Shown here piece after piece: positions 35,800 to 44,472 of a stretch of DNA of 64,000 bases. The stretch is taken from assembly GCF_006542275.1 (NCBI RefSeq), contig NZ_CP041217.1:3784501-3848500 (forward strand), read 5' to 3'. The stretch comes from Saccharibacillus brassicae (GTDB lineage Bacteria > Bacillota > Bacilli > Paenibacillales > Paenibacillaceae). The translations under genes and the position numbers were made by a program. The notes beneath the pieces were generated by a model, which saw only the letters and a program-made list of their open reading frames with translations, was not told the origin of the DNA and searched no databases. The stretch's first letter is position 1, and each line of letters starts with the position of its first letter.

Positions 35800-35995
35800 A
35801 GCAAAATAACTGCGACAAAGCATCTATTTCGCGCAAAACGCCAACTTTTAAGCAAATAACTGCGACACGACAACTAATCGTTCGTTTCAGCCCTCAACCG
35901 ATCCAAATCACACTAATTAACTGCTCTCACGCACTTATTTCGCTTCAGCGTCCGTCGTGTGCAAAATAACTGTCTTCAGGACGTTATTTTGCGCA
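35800..35995. repeat. Cluster of AAATAACTG-type imperfect palindromes
   Basis: Dyads at about 35803-35832 (AAAATAACTGCGACAAAGCA then CTATTTCGC), 35852-35880 and 35963-35995 (AAAATAACTGTCTTCAGG then ACGTTATTTTG), plus a diverged copy at 35910-35940. Confidence 0.65.
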
Positions 35996-36082
35996 AAACA
36001 AAAATGACCTGCCTATCGTTCAGCGTTCGCCATTCACCGTTCCCCATAAACGCAGCGGCAGCGCATCGTTCCTGTCTCGCGC

Positions 36083-36297
36083 CTTGCCCTCAACGTCTGC
36101 GCCTCGTCTTCGCCAACCGCTATGCCTTGCCCTCAACGTCTGCGCCTCGTCTTCGCCAACCGCTATGCCTTGCCCTCAACGTCTGCGCCTCGTTTTCGCC
36201 AACCGCTATGCCTCGCCTTCAACGTCTGCGCCTCGTTTTCGCCAACCGCTATGCCTCGCCTTCAACGTCTGCGCCTCGTCCCCACCAATCGCCGCGC
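36083..36297. repeat. 43-bp tandem array, five copies
   Basis: Units of 43 bp containing CAACGTCTGCGCCTCG and CGCCAACCGCTATGCC; adjacent copies are nearly identical, the last is diverged. Because 43 is not a multiple of three, each unit shifts frame, which argues against a coding role. Confidence 0.9.
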
Positions 36298-36335
36298 CAT
36301 CCGCGCCACCACACGCACCGCTGCCCGCTCCCGCC

Positions 36336-37022
36336 TCACAAATACCCTGACTCCGCGTTTATCAGCGCATAACGCACAATCCGCTTGTTCTGCGTGCCGG
36401 ATTCGCCGACAAACACTTTGCGCTCGCACAGCGCATGCAGCAGTCCGGCCGCCCTACGGTAGCCGATGCCGAGATGCTCGCACACGTCGATCGGCCGGAT
36501 CGGGCGTCCGAGCGTGCAGGCGAGCCGTACGATTTCGCGTTCCGCGCCGGAACACGGACGGCCCGGCGCGGCCTCGTCCGCCTGATGGCGTCCCAGCACC
36601 ATTCGCAGCAGCGTCAGGCACAGCTGCGGCCGCTGGGCCACGTCGTCGTAGGCAAAAGGAATCAGCTGAAAGCCCACCGCGTTCAAAAACGTCTCCCGAT
36701 TCAGCTCGCGGCAAAATTTCCGGCGGTCCATGTCCTGTACGTGGGGACCGAAGCCTTTGATCTCGATGACCAGTTTGACCTGCGGCGTCATCCAGACGAA
36801 ATCGCAGAAATACGACAGCCCGCGCCAGTCCGTCACTTCGTATTCGGGATGCAGTTGGTCGAAGTTTTGCCGCAGCGGCCACCAGACGTTTTGACAAAAC
36901 AGCTTTTCGGCTTCGCGATGTCCGCGCCGCAGCCGGTCCCGGCGTTCGCCGGTTCGCCTGCTCAGATGCTCGTCGAGGAAGAGAGCATGCGCCGATTCGA
37001 ATAGAACGGTCGTAGGTTTCAT
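36336..37022 (-). CDS. VSR/DUF559-like nuclease domain protein with winged-helix C-terminus
   Basis: 228 aa from ATG at 37020-37022, with AAGGAGG upstream. The first 150 residues include a PD-(D/E)xK pattern: FCDFVWMTPQVKLVIEIKGFGPH, an Asp followed by the E-x-K triad. This is the arrangement of DUF559/VSR-type very short nucleases. The C-terminal 70 residues (GAEREIVRLACTLGRPIRPIDVCEHLGIGYRRAAGLLHALCE) look like a winged helix. Possibly a DNA repair or restriction-like enzyme. No partner methyltransferase is adjacent. It stands alone between repeat-rich gaps. Confidence 0.75.
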   Translation of the reverse strand: MKPTTVLFESAHALFLDEHLSRRTGERRDRLRRGHREAEKLFCQNVWWPLRQNFDQLHPEYEVTDWRGLSYFCDFVWMTPQVKLVIEIKGFGPHVQDMDRRKFCRELNRETFLNAVGFQLIPFAYDDVAQRPQLCLTLLRMVLGRHQADEAAPGRPCSGAEREIVRLACTLGRPIRPIDVCEHLGIGYRRAAGLLHALCERKVFVGESGTQNKRIVRYALINAESGYL

Positions 37023-37415
37023 GGATAGCCTCCTTGGGCATGATGGGATGTACGCAAAAAACGCCCCGGCTCGCATCCTCAAGTGGAAGAGGAGAGAGCG
37101 GGACGTGCTTCGTCGCCGTGGTATCGGGAATCGGCAGGCTGTCCGCGTGGAACGTTCATATGCCGAGACAATCCGATTGTCGCAAAATTATAAGTTATCG
37201 CCATTGTAAAACGAACAGCGAACCAAATCCAGACTTGCGGAAAAATTTTACGAAAAAATAGAACGAACGGCCGACGCGTACCCGATCATAGGCTGTCCGC
37301 CCGCCTGCTCTGCGATCCCGCTTATCCGTCCCCCGACCCCAATTCCCGGCCGCATTTCATACCCGCTCATAGCCGCCTTTCATACCCGCTCGCAGCCGCG
37401 CTTCATACCCGTATT
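37023..37415. other. Gap between nuclease-like gene and lipoprotein gene
   Basis: An AT-rich stretch at 37180-37265 could hold the promoter of the minus-strand nuclease gene. TTCATACCCGC repeats three to four times at 37355-37410. No gene. Confidence 0.5.
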
Positions 37416-37787
37416 TCACGGCTGCGCTTCGCCGGACGCGGGCTTGATCACGTCCAATTCGGCTTCGATAAGCCCGGACTTGTCCGGTTTTTTGCCGGCT
37501 TTGTGCGAAAAGTCGGTCAAATACAGTCCGCCCGGCTGGATCAGGTTCCAGGCATTGGCGTCTTCGACCCGGATTTTCCACGTTTCGCTCTCCGCGTTCC
37601 GGGAATCGGCGGCGTTATACGCTGTGATCCACGTCTTGCCGTCCTCCGTAATTTTGTCCCTGACCGTCAGGAGGGCGGTGGTATGGCTCTGACCCGCTCC
37701 GCAGGCCGTAAGCGCTACCGCGCACGCCGCGATAATGGCGAATCCCGAACTTTTTACTCTTTTTCCCGCACGCAATATATGCAACAT
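37416..37787 (-). CDS. Small lipoprotein, function unknown
   Basis: 123 aa. AAGGGG precedes ATG 37785-37787. Signal sequence with lipobox ALTAC (Cys about 29). The mature part of 95 residues is hydrophilic with several beta-like segments (TWITAYNAADSRN, ETWKIRVEDANAWNLI, LYLTDF) and no cysteine. Likely anchored on the outer face of the membrane. No family recognised. Confidence 0.78.
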   Translation of the reverse strand: MLHILRAGKRVKSSGFAIIAACAVALTACGAGQSHTTALLTVRDKITEDGKTWITAYNAADSRNAESETWKIRVEDANAWNLIQPGGLYLTDFSHKAGKKPDKSGLIEAELDVIKPASGEAQP

Positions 37788-38029
37788 CCGATCGCCCCTT
37801 TCTGCATAAGCCTTCCTTTTACAGATGAATCTTGCCTCGATCCGCGAGCCTCGATCCGTCTGTCTTGACCCGCTAATCTTGATCCGCTCGCTCTAATCCG
37901 CTTGCCCCGGTCCGCTGCCACATTCGCATCGACATCCGCATTCGTCCACGAAATCCACCTGTCGCTGCCTGTTCTTGCTCCGACCCCCGACCCATCACCA
38001 TTCCTTCAACAACCCGCGCCCACCGCCCG

Positions 38030-39142
38030 CTACCCGCGTCCCTCGGCTTTGCGATTCGCTTCCGCGTACCGTCCCGGCGAGGTGTTCTTGAATTTTCGGA
38101 ACACTCTTGCAAAATACCCGGCATCGCCGTATCCGACGCTGCGCGCGATCTCCTGCACCGTATGGCCGCCGCTTCGCAGCAGCGCTTCGGCTTCCTGGAT
38201 GCGCAGCATGTTGACGTATTCCGTCAGCGTGCGGCCGGTGGAGCGTTTGAACACGTGGCAAAAATACGTCGGCGTCACGCAGCACAATCCCGCTGCCGCG
38301 GCGACGTCGATCGGCTCGCGGAAGCGTTCGCTGAGATGCAGCAGCAGGGGATAGACGACGCTGTCCGCGCCCGCCCCGCTTCGGGTGCCGCGGACGCTCT
38401 CGAAGCGGCCAGAGCCGCCGCTCCCCGCCGCTCCGGAGAAGCCCGGCCCGTCTGCCCGGGCCGACGCCCGCAGGGCCAGGCCGAGGGCGGCCAGCAGCGC
38501 GGCTTTGACGAGCAGCTCGTAGCCGGGCTCGGCCGCCCGATGCTCCGATACGACGCCGAGCAGTTGGCGGCGCAGCTTCGCGGCGGCTTCCCGGGCGTAA
38601 AAAGAACGCAGGGCAAGCCGCCCTTCGAGCAGGGGACGCACGTAACGCGTCTCCGTATGGTCGAGCGCGTGGTTGCGCAGCAGCGCCTCGCCGAACACGA
38701 GCGCGTGCAGTCGGCTGCCCGCTTCGAGCGGGAACGCCGCATGCAGCTGTTTCGCGTTCACGAACGCGCAGTCGCCCGCCGCCAGCTCGCGCAGCTGGCT
38801 GCCGACCTGTACGCTGAACCGTCCGCTTGCGACGACGATCCATTCCAGATGCTCGTGCCAATGCGGCGGAATACAGAACATGTCCGGGTCCGATTCTTGA
38901 ATCCGGAACACGTTCAGCGGAAAAGTGCGATCCGGGATCACCGTATGCTCGCGCCGCCAGCCGTCCTTTTCCGCCTGCGCCGAACCATCCGTCTGCGCCG
39001 AACCGTCCGTCTCCGCCGAACCATCCGCCTGCACCGCTCCGTCCGCCGGCGCCGAACTGCCCGCCTCCACCGAACCGTCCGTCCCCGCCACCCCGTCCGC
39101 CCAATCCGCCCCGCCACCCTCTTTTCCAAGCGTTCCCGCCAT
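38030..39142 (-). CDS. AraC-family regulator with cupin domain
   Basis: 370 aa. AAGGAGG stands before ATG 39140-39142. The first 60 residues are a low-complexity run of DGSAxTDGSAQ repeats. A cupin sugar-sensing domain follows (about 70-150, HWHEHLEWIVVASGRFSVQV, GDCAFVNAKQLH). The C-terminal double helix-turn-helix (about 268-365) shows PIDVAAAAGLCCVTPTYFCHVFK and EIARSVGYGDAGYFARVFRKFK. Divergent from the GH31 gene 175 bp away, so it probably controls it. Confidence 0.92.
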   Translation of the reverse strand: MAGTLGKEGGGADWADGVAGTDGSVEAGSSAPADGAVQADGSAETDGSAQTDGSAQAEKDGWRREHTVIPDRTFPLNVFRIQESDPDMFCIPPHWHEHLEWIVVASGRFSVQVGSQLRELAAGDCAFVNAKQLHAAFPLEAGSRLHALVFGEALLRNHALDHTETRYVRPLLEGRLALRSFYAREAAAKLRRQLLGVVSEHRAAEPGYELLVKAALLAALGLALRASARADGPGFSGAAGSGGSGRFESVRGTRSGAGADSVVYPLLLHLSERFREPIDVAAAAGLCCVTPTYFCHVFKRSTGRTLTEYVNMLRIQEAEALLRSGGHTVQEIARSVGYGDAGYFARVFRKFKNTSPGRYAEANRKAEGRG

Positions 39143-39252
39143 CGTCCATGCCTCCTTGTCCGGTCCGACCGGCCCGGCCGCTTTTTCCCGAAACGTAATC
39201 CTGTCCCATATCCCCGTATTCTACGCCCTGCCGCCCGATCCTGCTTCCGCGG

Positions 39253-39284
39253 TATAATGATCTCGCATAAGATAACGCTTACAA
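39253..39284 (+). promoter_or_regulatory. -10 element and cre-like operator of the GH31 gene
   Basis: TATAAT at 39253-39258. AGATAACGCTTACA (39270-39283) resembles a cre site, two mismatches from consensus, just downstream of the likely start of transcription. The -35 is poor, as expected for an activator-dependent promoter. Confidence 0.6.
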
Positions 39285-39316
39285 CACTCAATCCATGTCA
39301 GGGAGGGAACACTATC

Positions 39317-41311
39317 ATGCTGCAAGCACAAGAACGGGCGCTGATCTGGACCTACGACCACGAGACGCTGCGGATCGAACCGTGGGGACCGAACGCTTTT
39401 CGCGTGCGGGCGTCCAAAGACAGGCTGCACGACGACGACTGGGCGCTGCTGCCGGCGGGAGAACCTGCGGCCAACGCGTCGGTCACGGTGTCGGCAGACG
39501 GACGAAGCGCGACTATCGTCAACGGGAAGATCCGGGCGGACGTCGAGCGGGACGGCCGGATTACGTTTACGGACGAGAGCGGCAAAGTGCTGCTGAAGGA
39601 AACGCAGAAAACGTACCAGCTCAAATCCGGCGGGCGCGACATCGTGCCGATTCCGGGGACCCGCGATTTCGAGGTGACGCTGCGCTTCGAATCGCATCCG
39701 GACGAGAAGCTGTTCGGGATGGGGCAGTACCAGCAGTCGCTGCTCAATCTCAAAGGCTGCCGACTGGAGCTTACCCACCGCAACAGCCAGACCAGCGTCC
39801 CGTTTCTGCTGTCGGACCGCGGGTACGGCATGCTGTGGCATAACCCGGCGATCGGGCAGGCCAGCTTCAACGTCAACGTGACCGAATGGGCGGCCAAGTC
39901 GACCAAGCAGCTCGATTACTGGATCGTCGCGGGCGACACGCCGGCGCAGATCGAAGAAGCGTACGCCGACGCCACGGGCAAAGTCCCGATGATGCCGGAT
40001 TACGCGATGGGCTTCTGGCAGTGCAAGCTGCGCTACCGCAGCCAGGAAGAACTGCTGGGCGTCGCGCGCGAGCATGTACGGCGGGGACTGCCTATTTCGG
40101 TCATCGTGATCGACTTTTTCCATTGGCCGAACCAGGGCGACTGGACGTTCGACGCGGCGTACTGGCCCGACCCGGAAGAGATGGTGCGCGAACTGCGGGA
40201 GCTTGGGATCGAGCTGATGGTGTCCGTATGGCCGACCGTGCAGACGGAGAGCGTGAACTACGGCGAAATGGTGGAAAAAGGCTATCTGGTCCGCACCGAC
40301 CGCGGTATCCGCACGCAGTTCCAGTTTCTCGGGCAAAACGAAATTTTCGACGCCACCCATCCGGAAGCGCGGAAGTTCGTCTGGGAGCAGATCAAACAAA
40401 ATTACTACGACCGGGGCATCCGGCTGTTCTGGCTGGACGAAGCCGAGCCGGAGTTCGGGGTGTACGACCACGATATTTACCGCTATGACGCGGGTCCCGC
40501 GCTGCAGGTCGGCAACTGGTATCCGAGCCAGTACAGCCGCACCTTCTACGAAGGGATGACCGGAGCCGGGCAGGAGAACGTGATCAATCTCGTGCGCAGC
40601 GCCTGGGCGGGCAGCCAGCGTTACGGAGCGCTTGCGTGGTCCGGCGATATCGCGTCGACGTTTGAGGTACTGGGCCATCAGGTGCGCGCGGGGCTGAACA
40701 TGGCGATCGCGGGCATTCCGTGGTGGACGACGGACATCGGCGGCTTCCACGGCGGCAATCCGGACGATCCGGCGTTCCGGGAGTGCATCATCCGCTGGTT
40801 CCAGTATGGCACTTTCTGTCCGGTCATGCGGCTGCACGGCGATCGTTCGCCGTACCGCGAAGCGGATACGGGCTTGCCGGGCGGCGGGCTGTGGGGCAGC
40901 GGCGCGGACAACGAAGTGTGGAGCTACGGCGACGAAGCGTACGGCATCTTCGGGGAACATATGCGTCTGCGCGAACGGCTGCGTCCTTACCTGACCGAGC
41001 AGATGGAAGCCGCGCATCGAAAAGGCACCCCGCCGATGCGCCCGCTGTTCTACGATTTTCCGGACGATTCGGCGGCTTGGGACGTGGACGACCAGTTCAT
41101 GCTCGGTCCGGACCTGCTGATCGCGCCGATCCTGCAAGCGGACGTCCGCGGACGCGACGTCTATCTGCCGGCCGGAGCGACGTGGACCGACGCGTACAGC
41201 GGCGAGACGTTCGACGGCGGCCGGGCGATCTTCGCGGACGCGCCGATCGAGCGGATTCCGGTCTATGTGCGCGACGGGGCGAAGCTGCCGATCCGGGCAA
41301 GCGCGGAATAG
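39317..41311 (+). CDS. Glycoside hydrolase family 31, alpha-xylosidase/alpha-glucosidase-like
   Basis: 664 aa from ATG 39317 (GGGAGGGA upstream). N-terminal beta domain (about 1-200), then the GH31 barrel: PDYAMGFWQCKLRYRSQEEL, VIVIDFFHWPNQGDWTFD, FWLDEAEPE with the nucleophile Asp, SQRYGALAWSGDIASTFE with the acid/base Asp, and NMAIAGIPWWTTDIGGF. The FDFFHW-like loop and the KL(R)Y motif are like alpha-xylosidases (YicI group), which remove xylose from xyloglucan oligosaccharides. No signal peptide, so it acts in the cytoplasm on imported oligosaccharides. Regulated probably by the divergent AraC protein and catabolite control. Confidence 0.92.
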   Translation: MLQAQERALIWTYDHETLRIEPWGPNAFRVRASKDRLHDDDWALLPAGEPAANASVTVSADGRSATIVNGKIRADVERDGRITFTDESGKVLLKETQKTYQLKSGGRDIVPIPGTRDFEVTLRFESHPDEKLFGMGQYQQSLLNLKGCRLELTHRNSQTSVPFLLSDRGYGMLWHNPAIGQASFNVNVTEWAAKSTKQLDYWIVAGDTPAQIEEAYADATGKVPMMPDYAMGFWQCKLRYRSQEELLGVAREHVRRGLPISVIVIDFFHWPNQGDWTFDAAYWPDPEEMVRELRELGIELMVSVWPTVQTESVNYGEMVEKGYLVRTDRGIRTQFQFLGQNEIFDATHPEARKFVWEQIKQNYYDRGIRLFWLDEAEPEFGVYDHDIYRYDAGPALQVGNWYPSQYSRTFYEGMTGAGQENVINLVRSAWAGSQRYGALAWSGDIASTFEVLGHQVRAGLNMAIAGIPWWTTDIGGFHGGNPDDPAFRECIIRWFQYGTFCPVMRLHGDRSPYREADTGLPGGGLWGSGADNEVWSYGDEAYGIFGEHMRLRERLRPYLTEQMEAAHRKGTPPMRPLFYDFPDDSAAWDVDDQFMLGPDLLIAPILQADVRGRDVYLPAGATWTDAYSGETFDGGRAIFADAPIERIPVYVRDGAKLPIRASAE

Positions 41312-41485
41312 GGGAAGCGTGAAATAGGAGCAGCGGCGGCGCAGCACGGTCTCGAACGGTCTTTTTGTATCGGAAAAGAAGATCTCTGCACTCTTTCTTT
41401 CGCTTATGTTCGTTGATATACTTAGAACGCGCATCGGTCGGACGACCGTTCGGCCAACCAATCGAATGAACCGAGGAGAGAGATC

Positions 41486-41842
41486 ATGACACAGAAGTAC
41501 AATGTCGAAACGGATCAGGCCAAAAAGTTGTTCATCGCTACCGTCGGCGGATTTTTCCAAATGAGCGACGCGGAAGGTTTTGCCCTCAAGTTTATGCAGG
41601 AAGGCAGCCAGATCAAGACGAGCGAGTATACGCTTGTCGTTAACGCCTATGAACTGTCTACCGTTAAGCAGGACCTGCTGGACATGCTGGAACAGGCGTT
41701 CCAGATGTACATGACGCTCGGCTTCAAGAACATCTACATGGTCGAATCCAAATCGGCCATTACGAGTATGCAAATCCGCAAAATCGCCGAGAAAACGAAC
41801 TTCAGCGGCGTATTGGTCAAGAGCATGGACGACGTGAAGTAA
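41486..41842 (+). CDS. Hypothetical cytoplasmic protein, 118 aa
   Basis: GAGGAGAG precedes ATG 41486. The sequence has an alternating strand/helix pattern (KKLFIATVGGFFQMSDAEGF, SEYTLVVNAYELSTVKQDLLDMLEQAF, GFKNIYMVESKSAITSMQIRKIA) reminiscent of a STAS-like fold, but I do not assign a family. Monocistronic with a strong terminator. Seen only in isolation; function unknown. Confidence 0.75.
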   Translation: MTQKYNVETDQAKKLFIATVGGFFQMSDAEGFALKFMQEGSQIKTSEYTLVVNAYELSTVKQDLLDMLEQAFQMYMTLGFKNIYMVESKSAITSMQIRKIAEKTNFSGVLVKSMDDVK

Positions 41843-41856
41843 ACGTTCATAGGCAT

Positions 41857-41910
41857 GCAAAAAAAGCTGTCCCGCGTAACGCCTGGGCGTTCGATGGGGC
41901 AGCTTTTTTG
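41857..41910. terminator. Bidirectional terminator between convergent genes
   Basis: AAAAAAGCTGTCCC / GGGGCAGCTTTTTT arms with a CGCC/GGCG inner stem. Confidence 0.88.
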
Positions 41911-41948
41911 ATGTTGATGACCGTTATGCTTAGGTTGTCGGGCAGGGA

Positions 41949-42968
41949 TTAGAAGCGGTACAGGCAGGCGCCCATCACGTAGCCGAGCCCGACCGAGCAG
42001 ATCACGAGCTTGTCGCCCGGCTTGATCCGTCCGCTCTGAAGCGCTTCGTTCAGGGCGAAGATCGGGCCGGTCACGCCGGTATAGCCGTATTTGTCGCCGA
42101 CGTAGATCTGCTTGCCGGCATCGACGCCGAGCAGGTCCAGCGTCTTGAGGTTCTCGGCGAGCGAGAGCTGCGAGAAGATAAAGTGGTCGACGTCGCCCGG
42201 CGCCAGGCCGTGCTTGGAGAGCAGGCCGGTGATCAGTCCCTGCCATTTGGCGGAGAAGAAGCTGACGTCGACTTCTTTGTGGTAGACTCTTTTTTCCGAT
42301 TCCGGGATCGAAGCGTCGAGCATGCGCGAATGGCCGACGTTCGGGTAGAGCGCCGTATCCGTGATGATCGATTCCGTGTAGAAGTCGGCGTCGACGAAGC
42401 CGGTCTGCTGTTCGTCTTCTTCACCGAGTTCGAGCACGATCGCGCCGCCGCCGTCCGCGAACGCGGAGAACATGATCGGCTCTTTGTCGCTGGCCGCTTT
42501 GCTGACGGATACGCCGCCGGCGATCAGGGCGTACTTGATGCCTTTGGCTTTCATCAGGATCGAGGCCTGGTCGAGCGCGGAGATGGCCCCGATGCAGTTG
42601 GCGTTCATGTCGTAGACGAGATGCGCGTTCGGCGTCTTCAGCCGTTCATGCAGCATGACCGCGTTCGTCGGGTACGTATATTCGGGCGTGTCGGAGATAA
42701 ACATGATCATCTGGATGTCCGACGGCTGCAGCCCCGAACGCTCAAGCGCCTGCTCGGCCGCGAATTGGGCCATCGTCAGCGAGTTTTCGTCGGGATTGTT
42801 GCGGCTGAGGTAACGCGTTTCTTTGCCCAGATGCTCAAGCAGGCGGGTGATATCGTTGTTGTCGCGTTCCATGAAGAAGTTAATGAAGTATTCGTTGTCG
42901 AACCGTTCCTGCGGGTGGTACATGCCCGTACTTCGAATCGTGACGGAAAGCTGAGGCGTTTGCAGCAT
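41949..42968 (-). CDS. KAS III (FabH)-like thiolase-fold protein with altered active site
   Basis: 339 aa, the length of FabH. Thiolase fold with the active-site cysteine in MNANCIGAISALDQA and the C-terminal GLGYVMGACLYRF. In FabH the other two catalytic residues are the His of HQAN and the Asn of GNTS. Here the corresponding stretches read FIFSQLSLAEN and KYGYTGVTGP, so both His and Asn are replaced. Decarboxylative condensation is therefore doubtful; acyl transfer through the cysteine, or another substrate, is possible. No fatty acid genes adjoin it. Start ATG at 42966-42968 is preceded by GGGAGAAG. Confidence 0.85.
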   Translation of the reverse strand: MLQTPQLSVTIRSTGMYHPQERFDNEYFINFFMERDNNDITRLLEHLGKETRYLSRNNPDENSLTMAQFAAEQALERSGLQPSDIQMIMFISDTPEYTYPTNAVMLHERLKTPNAHLVYDMNANCIGAISALDQASILMKAKGIKYALIAGGVSVSKAASDKEPIMFSAFADGGGAIVLELGEEDEQQTGFVDADFYTESIITDTALYPNVGHSRMLDASIPESEKRVYHKEVDVSFFSAKWQGLITGLLSKHGLAPGDVDHFIFSQLSLAENLKTLDLLGVDAGKQIYVGDKYGYTGVTGPIFALNEALQSGRIKPGDKLVICSVGLGYVMGACLYRF

Positions 42969-43329
42969 CGTGTCATCTTCTCCCTTATGAATCTGTATAT
43001 GGACCGAACGGTCAAAGGTCCGGCAATCTATTATCGGTTAAAAAAGAACCAAAATGAAGGGAAACAGATAGACGGAAATGGGATTTCGGCTCAGGGCGAA
43101 GTTCGGTTTCCGTTTAGATGCCGTTTAGTTTCCGTTCAGATTCTTTTTGATCTGCTTTTGGTTTTCTTTTAATGAAGGCGGTTGCATCCGGTAAGAATTA
43201 TCGTTAATATTTAATCGAATGATTAATAGGAGACGAACTTTCTTAGGCGGTCCAAGACGGCGATGGAATAGACCCGCGCGGCGTCGGCCGATCGGCGGAA
43301 CGTGACGTCCTTCCGAGGAGGATATAGGG
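42969..43329. promoter_or_regulatory. Divergent regulatory region between KAS III-like gene and aldo/keto reductase
   Basis: A perfect dyad TTAATC-GAAT-GATTAA lies at 43211-43226, surrounded by AT-rich sequence suitable for a promoter, about 100 bp before the reductase start. It may be an operator. No gene is supported in the rest. Confidence 0.45.
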
Positions 43330-44304
43330 ATGAAATACCGGAATCTGGGGCGCACCGGCCTCAAAGTCAGCGAGATCGGATTGGGCAGTTGGCTCACCTA
43401 CGGCACGGCGGCCGAGCAGCAGGCGGCGGACGCGTGCATCGAAGCGGCGTTCGAGCAGGGCATCAACTTTTTCGATACGGCCAATGCGTACAATCGCGGC
43501 GAAGGCGAAAAAGCGATAGGTGCGGCGCTTGGCAAATACGAACGTTCGAGCTACGTGCTGAGCACCAAAGTCTTTTTCCCGATGGGCGACGGGCCCAACG
43601 ACCGCGGATTGTCGCGCAAACATATCATGGAGCAGTGCGAAGCCAGCCTGAAGCGGCTCGGCACCGACTACATCGACGTCTATTTCTGCCATCGCTACGA
43701 CAGCGACACGCCGGTCGACGAGACGCTGCGCGCGCTCGACGACCTCACGGCGCAGGGCAAAATCCTGTACGCGGGCGTCAGCGAATGGACGGCGGCGCAG
43801 ATCCAGAGCGCGGCCGGCATCACCGAGCGCCGCAACCTGCGTCCGCTCGCTTCGAACCAGCCGATCTACAATCTGTTCGAGCGGTATATCGAAGACGAAG
43901 TGCTGCCCGTCTCGGCCGAAGCCGGACTGGGTCAGGTCGTCTTCTCGCCGCTTGCGCAGGGCATCCTCACCGGCAAATACAAGCCCGGCCAGAAGCCGGC
44001 CGCAGGCACGCGCGGCGCGGACGATACCGTCAACCAGGTCATCGGCAGCTATCTGCGCGACGACGTGCTCGGCGTGACGCAGGAGCTGAACGAACTGGCC
44101 GGGCAGCTCGGCCTCAAGCTGTCGCAGCTGGCGCTGGCGTGGGTGCTGCGCCAACCGGGCGTCAGCTCCGCGATCATCGGGGCGAGCCGTCCCGGGCAGG
44201 TGCGCGAGAATGCCGAAGCTTCCGGCGTTACTTTGAGCGAAGAGACGCTGGCGAAGATCGACGAGCTGATGCAGCCGGTTCAGGACTTTGCGCCGGCGCG
44301 CTGA
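43330..44304 (+). CDS. Aldo/keto reductase, YghZ/Kv-beta-like
   Basis: 324 aa; AGGAGG precedes ATG 43330. TIM-barrel AKR with the tetrad visible as Asp in FFDTANAYNRGE (with the catalytic Tyr), Lys in STKVFF and His in YFCHRYD. The NADP-binding end shows GASRPGQVRENAEA. Members of this branch (E. coli YghZ, potassium-channel beta subunits) reduce aldehydes such as methylglyoxal. Own terminator downstream. Confidence 0.93.
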   Translation: MKYRNLGRTGLKVSEIGLGSWLTYGTAAEQQAADACIEAAFEQGINFFDTANAYNRGEGEKAIGAALGKYERSSYVLSTKVFFPMGDGPNDRGLSRKHIMEQCEASLKRLGTDYIDVYFCHRYDSDTPVDETLRALDDLTAQGKILYAGVSEWTAAQIQSAAGITERRNLRPLASNQPIYNLFERYIEDEVLPVSAEAGLGQVVFSPLAQGILTGKYKPGQKPAAGTRGADDTVNQVIGSYLRDDVLGVTQELNELAGQLGLKLSQLALAWVLRQPGVSSAIIGASRPGQVRENAEASGVTLSEETLAKIDELMQPVQDFAPAR

Positions 44305-44338
44305 GGCACCGATTTTTTGCCGAAAAATCTGTTGGAAA

Positions 44339-44378
44339 ATCCCGGCCGCGGACGAGATCCGCAGTCGGGGTTTTTTTT
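44339..44378 (+). terminator. Rho-independent terminator
   Basis: CCCG..CCGCGGA paired with TCCGC..CGGGG, then eight T. Confidence 0.85.
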
Positions 44379-44472
44379 GCGAAAAGGATTCATTCCGGGC
44401 GGGCAAAAGCAGATATATAAAGAGGAAGAACGAACACGGACCGAGAACCGGACAAAAGGAGACCAAACGGAA

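Noticed and set aside
38162..39316. 385-residue N-terminal extension of the GH31 enzyme
   Set aside because: It is the antisense of the AraC gene; GH31 starts at 39317 after GGGAGGGA.
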